Shown in pieces: positions 47,050 to 59,026 of a stretch of 64,000 bases of DNA; within the stretch, counting starts at the first letter, position 1, and every line of letters starts with the position of its first letter. Under the pieces are notes generated by a model that saw nothing but the letters and a program-made list of their open reading frames with translations, had not been told where the DNA came from and made no database searches. The translations under genes were made by a program, and so were the position numbers. The DNA lies in assembly GCF_026914185.1 (NCBI RefSeq), contig NC_070575.1, forward strand, positions 4,048,001 to 4,112,000, written 5' to 3'. The DNA comes from Puccinia triticina. Its lineage: Eukaryota > Basidiomycota > Pucciniomycetes > Pucciniales > Pucciniaceae.

Positions 47050-47263
47050 CCACATAATGTCTGTGGACCCGTAAGGGTGTTATGTTGTGAAGTAACAGCC
47101 GAGATTGAGAATTTAAGGCTTCACTCCGCCTCTTCCACATCTCAAAAACCGGCTGGTCCATACTGAAACGGAGCCTCGACTGGAATAGAAAATGTTACCG
47201 AAGGCAAAACCAAAGCAAGTCTCTTCCATTACGGATTGAGTTTGGTCCCCAACAGGTATCAAT

Positions 47264-49506
47264 GTGTATAAGAAGGTTTTCGGAATGAACGATCAAAATA
47301 TGAAGGCCCACATCGGCAATTTAGCTCTCAAAAAGTACGGTCAACCGGCAAAACCCTTGCAGATCGATGCAGTGGCCAACTTAGTCTCGGGCCGAAACAC
47401 ATTTGTGCTTGCTGGCACAGGATTCGGAAAATCACGGATAGCCGAAATTTATTTCGGCATGATACCTCTGAAGAAGAAATCAGTCATCCTCACCTTGAAC
47501 CCTTTGGATTCGCTAGGTGACAATCAGGTCTACGAAAAACAGCAGGCTGGATTTACGGCAATAAACTTGAACAAGTTAAACTTCAACAAACAAACTGCCG
47601 AGGATATATCTAAAGGTGTCTACCAATTTGTCTTTCTCAGCCCGGAAATCTTCCTGAATAGTAAGCTGTGGGAGGAAGTATACTTCAGCTCGGAATTTCA
47701 AAACAGACTTGGATTAGTGGTTGTGGATGAAGCCCACATGATATACATATGGGGCCTTGTTGAGAGTCGACCTGGAAGACATCTAGCTACAATTTTAAGT
47801 CGCCTCGAGGACTTTGGGATCTTTCGACCGTCGTATGGGCTCCTTGGCGGCCATCTCCTGTCTCGAAATGACAAGCCGATTTTACTGCTGTTGGCTACAT
47901 GCCGCCCTATCGCTGTCGAAGCCATCAAAAAGAGCCTCAAACTGGAAGACTCAAACGTTGATATTATACGTGGCGAGCTAACACGACCAGAAATCCGAAT
48001 TATCCGTGTTCCGATGGAGCACTCTATGATTTCTTGTCATGATCTTGTCAAGGTTTTCCCTTCAGCTAATGATGTCACGAACGAAGAGCTGGTGCCCTCT
48101 CTTGTCTACAGCGGCTCACGCAACCGGACCTTAACAGCATTGGATGTTATTAGCATGGCCCGTGAGACTCCTAGCGAATCATCAAATCCAAAAAGTGGTT
48201 GCGCTCGACGATATCACTCGTGCACCGGAGATCAAGATAAGCTTGATTGTGTGGAGGATTTCTCGACTGGCAAGTTCCCAATTGTCTCTTGCACAATGGC
48301 CCTGGGGTTGGGGCAGAACTGGAAGCGGGTACGGATGGTGGTCCACATGGGGAGGGGTGATCCAGCTTCGATAGTTCAAATGGTTGGACGGTGTGGTCGT
48401 GATGGGAGGCCTGGTCTGGCCATTCTGTTTGTTGAGAAGTTCCGTCGGAATGGGAAGAACTCTGTGGCCGATTTCAAAGAGGGTACCACCCAGTCGGACG
48501 ATGACCGGATGGATGCCCTGGCAATAACGCCTGTTTGCTTGAGAATTGCTTTCTCGATTGACAACTTGTATGTACACATCTTCAAAAATGCTTACCGCAG
48601 TATACCGTGTTCATCGGCTCATATCTGATTGTTTATAGGCTAGGATATATTCCCCTCCGAGTCGATGACCCGAATTGTCTGCTTGAAAAGGCACGGGAGG
48701 AAAAAGAACAGTTTGAACCCTGCTGCTGTTCAAACTGTGATGGCCCAGCAGCAGTTCGACTCATGGGAAACTTACCCTTTGCAAATATACACAACTTTGA
48801 TGATCTCTGGAGCAATCAGTACAACAGTTCTCGAGAAGTAGATCCAACGTCAAAGCTCCCAGTCAAGAAATCAATATTCAGAAAGAGGAAGGTTCCTGAC
48901 GCTGAGCATGGCGCACTGGAGGCTTTCCAGAGGGAACTGGTTGATGAATTTGCCGCACTTTACTACTCGCGGTTCCCCACTTCAGCAACGGTCCAGGCAA
49001 GCGACCGCTTTGGCAAGATTGACGCCGAGGCAATTGGGGCTTACTTACATCAAATCAATTCAAAAGAAGAACTACGTATTATAATTGGCGGGGAATTCTT
49101 TGACGGGCAGTTGGATTGGTTGATGGAGCGAATCAATATCTACAACGCAGTGATTCGGGATGAAATTCAGACGGGCCAGGCTACCAGGGCTAAGAAGCCA
49201 AGGCTGCAAGGAGTAAAAGCTAGTGTTCAAGAGCAAGATCTTGGCCAACCGTCGGTAACAAGACAAGAATCAACATCTACTTCAGCACCAAAGAAGCTAA
49301 CTAAAAAACAAGCGGAAACCCTAGAGCGGCGGCGTATTTCTTCGGAAAAAACGGCGGCAAGGAAGCTAGAGATGGATATGAAAGAGAAAAGAAAACTTCA
49401 GATCGCGGCAATCATGGCGGAGGGGCGAGCAGCAAGCAATACCTTAGGAAGTTACATGTTATCCGATATTTCCCCGTCGTCTTCCGAATCAAGATCCCCA
49501 TCATGA
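47264..49506 (+). CDS. RecQ-like DEAH helicase
   Basis: This is an ATP-dependent DNA helicase of the RecQ superfamily, close to the telomere-linked helicase type that is multiplied in fungi. Exon 47264-48567 joins 48639-49506 across a 71-nt intron, giving up to 723 residues. The ATP-binding motif is LAGTGFGKS near residue 50, DEAH is near 155, and motif VI reads QMVGRCGRDG near 371. After the splice a cysteine cluster (CCCSNCDG) takes the place of the RecQ zinc region. The C-terminus is charged and ends in a Ser-rich tail. The frame opens with GTG, and the first ATG is at about 47285. A CCCCAACAG acceptor sits just before, so a 5' exon is probably missing or unrecognised. The Copia element landed 220 bp upstream and may have cut the promoter or first exon. 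Convergent with the DUF6589-like gene. Confidence 0.75.
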
Positions 49507-49667
49507 TTATTCATCTCAATTCTTGTGCTCAAGTGTTTCTTGAAGCGGTTGAGCTGAGGATCTTTGCTCCGGATAATAGATTTAAATTTAGACATTCCAT
49601 CTAGATACGCGTTACGGTTCTTGTCTATTTTTTTCCCTTTTTTCTTTGGAAATTGATCCAAAATGTC

Positions 49668-52268
49668 TCAATTGTTGGCCATCAATATTAACATCTCAAC
49701 GGATCTCTCGGTGAGGTGATTTTCCCGAGACTGATAAATGACCTTTGAGCCGCATTCAATATTCAGGGAGTGCAACATCTCTTGAAGCTGGTAGAAATGC
49801 AAGATCAGTTAGATTATCTATTATAATAGTTTTGATAAATAGTTTGCCAGCGTACAATGAGGATATTGGGCAAGAAGATTTCCTGCAGGCGTTCTATCTG
49901 AGTGCCAATCCCACTCTTATTGTGGAAATATTTCAGCCTGTAGTTCTGGATTTCTAACCAGAAATCCTTGGGCACAAAATGATTGGGGCGACCGGTGGGA
50001 GTGACGAGGAGGTTGTGGCGAAGATACTTGCTTAGAGACCGGTTCAGGCCCCCAGTGAGAAGCATTACTGCTCGCGGTAGGTGCGTCGAGTAGTTTCTTA
50101 TTTTGCTGATGGACTGAGACATCACACACCATTTCTTCCAAACAATCATTAACCTCCCAACATTGCCTGCCTTCATAGATCTCTTGGCCTCCACCACAGA
50201 CGAGAAATCATGTAGCTGGATCAGCATGTTGTGGAGTTTGTGACACTCTCGGGCATCAGCATCTTTGCGTGCTTGGGCTGAGCAATATCAATCGTAGCAC
50301 TGATTGACAACTGCATTCCATTGGTCGGTTGGGATGACCGGTCGATCGGAACCTAATTGTTTGCGTTCGGTCTTCATGATCACACTATGTGTCCGAATGT
50401 AAGTACATACGATTTTGAATGTTAGAAACTACATCAGACAAACAATCAGGAGCAGTCATGTGGTACAAACCGTAAGCAATAATACAGCATGGACTCAAAG
50501 ACTTTTTCCATCTGATTAATCATCAAGGTGAAGTCTTTCTTTTGAATGGCTTTCTCGGCGGGGAAACCCAAGGCCTGCAAATATTGCCAGGCCCCACAGT
50601 CCTTCGAGTCACTCACATTCCCAAAGTGATGCGCAAATATTCCAGTGGCAATGTTCCATAGGGTATGTGATGCCCCTAACTGGAAGTAAACATTGTTCAG
50701 TTGGTCCTGAGGATACGCACTAGGTGACCTTTGAGATTTCAGACAGTTGAAGTTCTGGACGGTTCCGAGGTCGCCATCCATTGGCTGAAGGCGGCTAAAG
50801 AAATCTTCAACAGAAAGGCCGGACTGGCCAATGATCAACTTAAAGACTTGCCCCACGCCCTCGGCTGAGTTGTCTGATGCATTCATCAGCTTGAGCATGT
50901 GGAGTGTTGGTTTTTTGGGTTCAATCTGCTCGAGTACCGGCGGGCACATTGGGATCGCAGTCGCTCGATCTTTAGGGACTGCAAGGTACTCAAATAAAAC
51001 CTTTGCAATCTGCGATTTCCAAACCATGGCGTCGGCTTGATCCTCCGCGGGCGTTGGCAAGAAAATGCGAGGTTCAATGGGCATGGACTTGACCATGTCA
51101 ATTGAAGCTTGGAAGCTCTGCAAGGTCAAGTCTGACTGATCAAGCGACAAGAGAAATTCGCGATGTGGCACATGCACATAACCCCAGGTCCCTCTAAATG
51201 TGTGAGACCTGTGGCCGACCAACGGTTCATGGACCTGTTGTTCCATGTCAATGTTGTCGATGCATATAGTCGGCGCAATCGGTACAGATTTGTTGAGGCT
51301 CATGGCGACTTTGAGGTCAGCTGCGGCCTGTCTTGCAAGGGAACTCATAGCCGACAAGGCTGACCGTCGGGAAGCACTCAATCCCACGTGATTGAGGTAC
51401 TCCTGCACTCGTTCCGAAATCCCACAAGCCATGAGCCTCACCGCATTGTTGAGCTGCAATGAGTTGCACCGGCGGTTGACAGCAAATGCCATCATCGAGC
51501 ATACTGTCAGGACAATCTAAATGGGAGATGTCAGATTGAGGAAGGATGTAGCTGAGGGTGACCAAATCCAAAATTGCTCACCCTACGGAAGCGCATAGTG
51601 GCAGCATCATGTCTGTTGGGGTTTGGCTTGTATCCAACAATATCAGGAACATGAGTGGCATCTGAGGAATCGTCGGGGTTGACACTGGCGGCGTTGGGAC
51701 CTGTGCCATCAGGCGGAGCGACCTCTTCTTCCTCATTACCCCGGTGATTTTGTCGGTTCGGTGCAGGATGCATCCCCATCAAAACATTTGTCAGGAACGG
51801 CATGTTGGTCATGAGTGTTGCATCTTGACGGTCGCGGGCTTCAGAAGAGAAGAAATCTGCTTCAACTGTTGTCGAGCTTTGGAACGACCCTTGAGGATAG
51901 GCTCCTCTGGGAGGCTCCTCGTGACGAAGAATTTCAATTGCCTGGATTCAAGGATATATTCATAAATGCAGCCAAACTTGATTAATAACCAGCGATAAAC
52001 ATGAGCATACCTCGCCTTGGATGAATTCCTTCCAAGCCTCCCTGCCTGTAGGAGATCTTTCCATGAACACTCCCAGCTCCTGAAGAAATCCCATTGTGGA
52101 CTCAATTCCTGTTGGTTGAGCCCAATATCGGCGCAGATAAGCCAATTGAGGATTTGGCGAAGTGAGGTAGTGAAGCATAAACTGCTTCAGGGTCATTTTG
52201 TGGGGTAGGTTGCGGAGTACCTCACAGACATCAATTACCTTTTGGTCTGGGGTGATTTGTGGTTCCAT
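49668..52268 (-). pseudogene. DUF6589-like protein gene with one in-frame stop
   Basis: Reverse-strand exons 52268-52011, 51941-51582 and 51516 to about 50471 join in frame (introns 69 and 65 nt). They contain the typical stretch MMAFAVNRRCNSLQL and the motif MDGDLGTVQNF followed by LGASHTLWNIA. A further intron ends at the AAG near 50377; its donor is not clean, with GTTTGT out of phase and GTACCA in phase. The next exon carries TDQWNAVVNQCYD, then TGA at 50288-50290, and the same frame continues with homologous sequence through VGRLMIVWKKWCVMSQ and HNKSGIGTQIERLQ. A last splice adds an exon ending at 49668. The gene thus looks complete except for that TGA. The family is of unknown function and common in rusts and mushrooms. 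I name it from memory of its motifs. Confidence 0.6.
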
Positions 52269-53731
52269 TGTTTTAATAAATGCAATCGGGGTAGAAGGTA
52301 AGTATCTAACAACTGCACTCGGGATGATTGGATGCGGACTGTTGCGCCAACGGTTTGGGTAACTACTTTATACTGTTATGACTGGTTATGTGCACCTACG
52401 CACGCAGATAAGCGGATATGTTATAACATGTTTCATACAGGAATGGAATTTTCCCGGTATGCAAGCTACTGGAAGATGTGTCACACTAGTTCAATATATG
52501 CATTTGTACAGCTCAAGGAGCCCTGAAAATCCATAAGTTTGAAGGGTCATGGAGCGTGAATGGTTTGACTTCTATGGGTGTGTGTAGCGGGAAAAGATGG
52601 GGAAGGGTGAGACGAGTCTCCTGGTCCAAAGGGCATTGGTGGGGCCCTTTGGGAACACGGTCTAAATTGAAAAGGCACAAAATCCCCACCAAAAAAATTT
52701 GGAAGATGGGAATCTCTCAGCCCAGTTTGGGGACATTAGTCCCAAGTCCCTCCTTCGGAGGTCGCGCTTCGCGCGAGGGCGCTTCGCGCCAGCCCAGGCT
52801 GTACCAGGGCCCTCTGAAGGGGGGACTTGTGTTAAGTTAGGGAGTACCCGACCCGCACTCCATGGAAATTGGAGTGCACAGACATGCACACCAAGTAATG
52901 TGGTGTGCAGAGACTTGCACACCTTTTTGGTGTGCGCGGGGTAATTTTTTGGTGTGCAAAAAGGCAGACCCTTATTTTAAGCTGTGCGGTGACCACCAAT
53001 GTTCCTATTTCAAGTCTTTTCTGAATAGTTTTTGGACAGACTCATTCACCAAATTCTGTAATCCAGGCTCCAGGCCCAGCAGAGTGCAGAACTTGTTGGG
53101 AATAAGATGTCAGAACTTCTTCCAGAATTTCTGCAACTTATTGGGATGTTTACAATAGACAAGACAAAATTTCTAAATAGCTATCACTGCAACATACGGA
53201 GCCTAAATCCTCAGCATGAAAGTAGGCTTGTCATATTGAAGCCTCAATCCATGAGTGTTTTGTGGGATTTAAATTAATTAAAAGCCTATAAAACAGGCAG
53301 TCTCACTTGGATAAAAGTGACTAGCTTCCTCCTCTGAAACCCTCTATGGTGGTGTGTTAGTCTTCAATGTCCCACAGTCACATCTTCCCCTGTTTGATCA
53401 TTTCTGACAGTTGTGTGCCATGTGCATATGTACATGAGTTTAATTGTCATTGTGACTTCCTTTGCATGTTGTGGATCTTCTTCATGGTCTTCGACATTTG
53501 GTGTTTTGAAGTGCTCCTGTTGGATAGCCAGGATCTTGCGTTTTTTTTGTAGCAAACCTTGGTTTTGGGTAACCCTCTTCAATCGATGAATTGTGGTTTG
53601 TTTTGGTGCTGTGCAGAGGAGTACCTAAACACACTCACAGACTCACAGTGGCTCACAGTTCTGAATTCCCATCTTTGCGTCAATCCGGAGCTTCTTCAGT
53701 CTCATCGTGGTTTCGAAGCTTCAAATCGCTA
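52269..53731. other. intergenic stretch with repeat fragments
   Basis: No gene is supported. It contains a GC-rich block (about 52740-52842) and a short member of the 39901 repeat family. The last 300 bp are likely upstream sequence of the myotubularin gene. Confidence 0.45.
52740..52980 (-). repeat. short member of the 39901 repeat family with GC-rich block
   Basis: Positions 52912-52980 match 39901-39970 on the opposite strand, including a run of GTCTGCCTTTTTGCACACC. Foldbacks of GGAGTGC follow. The other side ends at TTAAGTTAGGG (52832-52842), beyond which lies a block with GCGCTTCGCGC repeats. The minisatellite present in the longer copy is absent here. Confidence 0.55.
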
Positions 53732-56700
53732 TGGAAGCCATCAAAGTCCCAAAGGTTTGTCCGTCTTGCTCGATTCATGTGATTCCTTTCCTCTTTGCCA
53801 GGCCCCTATCGCTCCGATCGTTGACCTTACTTTTTTGTTCTCCTCTAGGTCGAGAATGTTCGTCTTGCCAAACTTTCGCACCAGTTCAGGTCATCACCTC
53901 TTTCTTCTAGCGCTACCCACAACTCCAACGATTCACCTGGTCTCAAGGGATCGCTCTTAATCACCCCCCATCACTTGATATGGACTCATGACCTGAATCC
54001 GGACCCTGAAAGCAACCAAGCGAATGCTGGGCCTAGCCAGTCTAACGAGGCCAGCATTGGTAGTTCTCACAAAGCCGAAGATGTCTGGGTGCGCCCAGGA
54101 GTAGAATGAGCAAGGTGACCAACAAATGCTGACGTACCTGGCATCTGGTTCGCATCGTATTGCCCTTTCCCCGTCAGATCGCTCACAGCTTGCTCACAGC
54201 CGTTGAACATCTCCCCCGCCATCGACAACCGACCCTTCTGATCCGATTGGTCACCTTTGTATTTTATACTCTTTCGTTCTCGTCTCCCAGTGAGCTGGAT
54301 GACGTCTGGGATTCCCTCAAAGCCTTGATCTCAAACCGAAAACCTGGCGAAAAGGAGCAATTGTATGCCTTCGTCCAAGGTGCCGCCGCCAAATCCAGTA
54401 CATCATCTACAGACCCCCCGTCGAATTTACCAGGATGGGATTCTTATGACCCACATGCGGAATTCTCCCGGATGAAAGTGATTGGCGAATCCTCAAAATC
54501 CTCTGGAAATAATGCCTGGCGGTTAACGACAATTAACAAGAATTTTGACGTGCGCCTCATTCATTTCTGATCTCGTTCGTCATCTCTTGGGTAGAAACGG
54601 TGTTCCTTCCTGGAATCTTACCAACCTGGGAATGAAGCCACAAACAACAAAACAATGACCCCTCACAATCTTTCCTAGTTTTGCTCAACATATCCGCCTG
54701 TGTTGTTAACCCCATCGAAAATCAGTGACACGACCCTAACCTACGCCGTCAAATATCGTAGTAAGGGAAGACTTCCTATTGGGACCTACGTGCATTGGGC
54801 TAATGGCGTAAGTTTCTTTTTTCATCTCAACGTTGAGCTACATGAACAAAAAGGTTTACATTCAAACCTCCCTGGAGTAGTCCTCAATTACTCGCTCTAG
54901 CCAACCAATGGTCGGGTTTAAAAACGCTCGCTCCATACAGGACGAAAAACTCATCGAGGCCATTTTCCACTCCCATTCACTTCACACGGGTCCAGTGGCC
55001 ATGGGGGATCAACCGTCTCAGCAGGTCGTTTATGGCGCTACCTCTTCTAATCTGATCATCGATGCCCGACCAACAACGAACGCCATGGCGAATACTGTTA
55101 AGGGAGCTGGAACCGAAAATATGGAGTATTATAAAGGATGTCGCAAGGCCTACCTAGGAATCGATAATATTCACGTGATGCGCGATTCCCTCGCTAAAGT
55201 TGTATCGGCCATTCACGAGTCACTCGTGACCGGAACTCCTGTATCCTTGGACTCGCTCAAACGAAGTGGATGGCTAAAACACATTGGGGCAATTCTAGAA
55301 GGCACCAGTCTCATCACACGGACAGTCCATGTTTACAATTCGCATGTGCTCATTCATTGCTCTGACGGATGGGATCGGACATCGCAACTTTCAGCTCTTT
55401 CGCAAGTCTGTCTAGATCCGTACTACCGAACTTTCAAAGGCTTTGCAGTTCTGGTTGAAAAAGACTGGCTCAGCTTTGGCCATAAATTTTCTGATAGAAG
55501 TGGAATCGTCATTTCTGGGCGTGAAAGAGTAAGTTTCGGAGACTCGCCCAATCATTCCAACTATTCTTCAAACGTCACACGCGAAGATCCCGACGAGAGT
55601 ATCTCGGGGAGTGGAGCTTGGGTGACTTCGATACAGAAACAACTGAACTTCGGTCACTCCGTTGGTTATTCGCATGCATACAAAGAGACTTCACCCGTCT
55701 TTCATCAATTTCTCGACTGTGTTTATCAACTCCAATGTCAATATCCAAAACGATTTGAGTTTAACTCATGTTACCTCGAACGACTTCATCAAGAGCTTCA
55801 TGCTGGAAATTATGGGACGTTTCTCTTCGATTGCGAGAAGGAAAGGATCGAAGCCAAAGCTTCACATTTGACACGTTCTGTATGGGAGTTATTCCTCCCC
55901 CCAAACGATATTTCGAAATATAAAAACCTGCAATACGATCCATTGCTAGACGACCCAAGCAACAGATTAAACACGGATCAAGGCGTTCTTTACCCCGAGG
56001 TCAAAGATGTGATCTTCTGGTGGGAGGCCTTCGGCTGTCCGAACGAAGAAATGAATCCGCCAAAAGTTCCAGATCCTTGTCCAAATGCGGATTTTACCCA
56101 TGTCCAGCCTGTGTCCTCACAGACCGACGAAATCACGGAATCTTCTGAAAATCTGGAAAAATTGACATTTGAAAAGGTTTCAAGCCCGAGCCCTCGTCCC
56201 CCTCGAGTATCGGATGGTCTACCAGATCTATCTACCCCAAAAACACTACCCAGAGACTTGACATCAGGTTCCTTAGTTTCTAGCTCGAGCGTAAATGATG
56301 CTTCAACAAGTTCTCACCTGTCGAGCAGCTACTCGGACACACAGTTTTCAACCAGCCCGAACCCTGCCGCCGATCAATTTCAAAACGCCTTCCAACAAGC
56401 CAAGATCATGGGGTGGAGCACATGGGACCGCTTGAAGAAGGGCTACGAAGAAGTCGCAAGGGGTTCGGTGTCCACTACTTCCCCACGTACCTACCACCAC
56501 CAATCGCCCTCCAGATCACCGGCTCACAGTGCGAGTGCCAACAATCGACTCTCACTCTCACCTCAGAATCAACAATATGCACTCAATTCTGAGCTCAATC
56601 CGTGGTCTGCACCCGACCCTCGTCCGTTATCATCATCTCTGAAATCTTCACCAACTCCTACTCGATCACCGAATCAACAACATAATCACGGAGCCCTCTC

Positions 56701-56965
56701 ATTGCCTATCAATGACCCCTGGCAAGCGACAACTGAAGATGAGCCCAGGTCAATCTTGTCGACCCTTGCGCCTCGCTCCCACAGTCCCAGACATCCTCCC
56801 GTCTCGCATGACAATATCGACAACCTACTGAGCACAAATCCTGGGAAAGATCCCAACAATAACAAAACCCCACTCAGCTTCAAAAGCTCGTCCACCCATT
56901 CTCAAGAGACTAGCTGCAGGGTTCAACAAGCAGATATCGACCCTCTGGGCGTCGGCTTTACTTGA
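53732..56965 (+). CDS. YMR1: myotubularin-type phosphoinositide 3-phosphatase
   Basis: The enzyme removes the 3-phosphate from phosphatidylinositol 3-phosphate on endosomal membranes. Five exons join in frame: 53732-53755, 53849-54088, 54181-54549, 54679-54807 and 54881-56965, giving 948 residues. The N-terminal region (MEAIKVPK-VENVRLAKLS, then GSLLITPHHLIW) is the PH-GRAM domain. The catalytic domain holds YRSKGRLPIGTYVHWANG, SSITRSSQPMVG and RSIQDEKLIEAIF. The signature HCSDGWDRTSQ has the catalytic Cys near residue 414 and its Arg five residues after. The tail beyond about residue 610 is Ser/Pro-rich, low complexity and longer than in yeast Ymr1. All splices fall inside conserved motifs and restore them. 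The gene looks intact. Confidence 0.9.
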
Positions 56966-57462
56966 CTTGGATGTTTCCTTCTACCCAGTGCATGTATGGT
57001 ATAGGATACTTATTTTGTCAGTTATATATGGTCATTGATGGCTATCCAGATCAAACCTCTTTATTATCCTGCCCCAATCTTCTCATCGACTCCCTACATC
57101 ATCCATCTTGCTGATTTCACCTCAAATGAATATTCATTTTTCTCCTTCCAATGGTTGTTGTTTTCTAGTTTTCAATCTTTACTCTTTCTTTTTGTTGTGA
57201 CATGTTACTTTGTATTGTTAACCTTTTGACAAAGATGAAAGAAAAACACAATTGCTGCTTGTTGTTTGCATTGAACTTGAACCATGGGACATCAAACCTG
57301 ATCCGGCTTATTTGCCTGTTGATCCTATTAGCTGTGACTTGTGATGCTTTTGGGCCATTCTAAGTTAGAAAGGCGTGTAGCATATATGCATGCCTCTAAA
57401 ATGCCAATTCACTCCCAGAGTCTGGGTTTGACAATTGATCATGTCAAGGATTATAAGAATAT

Positions 57463-57715
57463 TGGAGGACTTCCTGTTGATTCTACAGCTTTAGCAGAAC
57501 CAGATTCAGTGGAGGACTTCCTGTCAGCATTTAGAGAGCTCTAGATGCCTCTCTAATTCCTAAATTAAGACACCTACCAAAACCACAAACAGCACACATG
57601 AGAGCAACAAACTACAGGCTTAGGAAAGAAATTTCCTTTATGCTGAAAATTCAGAGTTTGGTTGTGTAAATTGAGATCTGGGAGGCTCCCAGACTTGACA
57701 GGAAGTCCTCCAGTA
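57463..57715. mobile_element. small inverted-repeat element, TGGAGGACTTCC family, with an extra half end
   Basis: The left end CAGTGGAGGACTTCCTGTCA (from 57507) is repeated inverted at the right (TGACAGGAAGTCCTCC, then AGTA, ending at 57715). A further left end, TTGGAGGACTTCCTGTTGA, lies at 57463, so two copies may be nested or partly duplicated. Ends match the element at 21255-21390. Confidence 0.6.
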
Positions 57716-58071
57716 TGTGAAAACCTGGATTTGCTGGTGGTGACAGGCCACAGGTCCCCTGGAGGTCTGGTTTGGCAGGCCTAAATCTGGATCTGCATGT
57801 ACTGCACAACCAACATGAATTCCTCCATTCTTAGTTGAGAATAACAGCCATGTGGATTGTGTGTGTCATTCATTGGGATCCCTAAAGCAGGCCATACATC
57901 AAGGTACACCCTATGTCACAAAAAACAGAAGGTACAAATCTCCAAGCATTTGCAACAACTGTGAAAAAACACAAAGCTGAGCCAAAATGAGTAAACACTT
58001 TCATTCATCCCAGTTCATGAAAATTGGAGCAAGCCAATTCTAGTCTTACAGTTTTGCAGAGGCACCACACA

Positions 58072-58223
58072 GGTTGCAATGCTGGGAGCTGGTTGCAATG
58101 CTGGGAACTAGTTGCAATTCTGGGAACTGGTTGCAATGTTGGGAACTGGTTGCAATTCTGGGAACTGGTTGCATTGCTGGGAACTGGTTGTAATGCTGGG
58201 AACTGGACGCAATGCTGGGAACT
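58072..58223. repeat. tandem repeat, eight 19-bp units
   Basis: Eight units of exactly 19 bp with the consensus GGTTGCAATGCTGGGAACT and a few substitutions. No insertions or deletions are seen between units. Confidence 0.9.
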
Positions 58224-59026
58224 GTTTGATGGAATACTGGGCTCACTGTTTTTTCAAATTGTATCATGTTGCAACTTTGATGTGTCTTTTTCCTCATCAA
58301 AGACCTTAGACATGAGGATATATCACAATCTGTTGAAGAAAGAGAAATGAAAACATCTGTCATCAAAAAGCTTTTGAAGAGACAAAAAAACATCCAATAT
58401 TTCTGCATAAATACAATCAATTGTTAAGAATGCTTTAGAACTGGTTTGAGGTTTCCTTTGACAAGCCAATTATTGAGCCCTTATGAGTGTAAGTCCAAAT
58501 GTCCCAGTTCAGTTTCCCCTTCATAATGCAACACCCATTTCCTGCGGAAAAAAATGATGAGTTAATTGCAGCAAGAAAGGTTCAAAGTGGATGAAGGAAA
58601 GATGAAAAGATTATGCTCACTTTGGACTAGACCACCATTTCAAAGGTAGTTCCTCACAAGACTGCGTATGGACCTGAAGTATAGCCTTGAAAGCCTTTGC
58701 AACAGTGGAACCCTCATCAAAATCAAGGAGTGCAGCAAAGTATAGAGAAGGACTTATTCATTTTTGGAAGGTACATGTTTGCATGCACGTGTTTAGACAA
58801 GATTAGCCCAAGCTGTTATGGTTCATTGATAAATTTTGTTTCAATATGAATAAAGCAGAATTTTTTTTTGCTTACGCTACCCCTGCCTTGAAAGATTCAT
58901 CTTCCTTCATTGTGACAATAAGCTCTGACGCGTGGACTGCCAAAGTTGAGACACATGGGACAGTGTAACTGTCCTGGGTGGTAGATTGAGTATGGGTGAG
59001 TGTTGCCGTGGCATACTGGTTGAACA

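Larger units (their letters stand above)
56966..59026. other. intergenic stretch with small repeats
   Basis: No gene is supported. It contains the inverted-repeat element at 57507-57715 and the 19-bp tandem repeat at 58072-58223. Confidence 0.45.
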
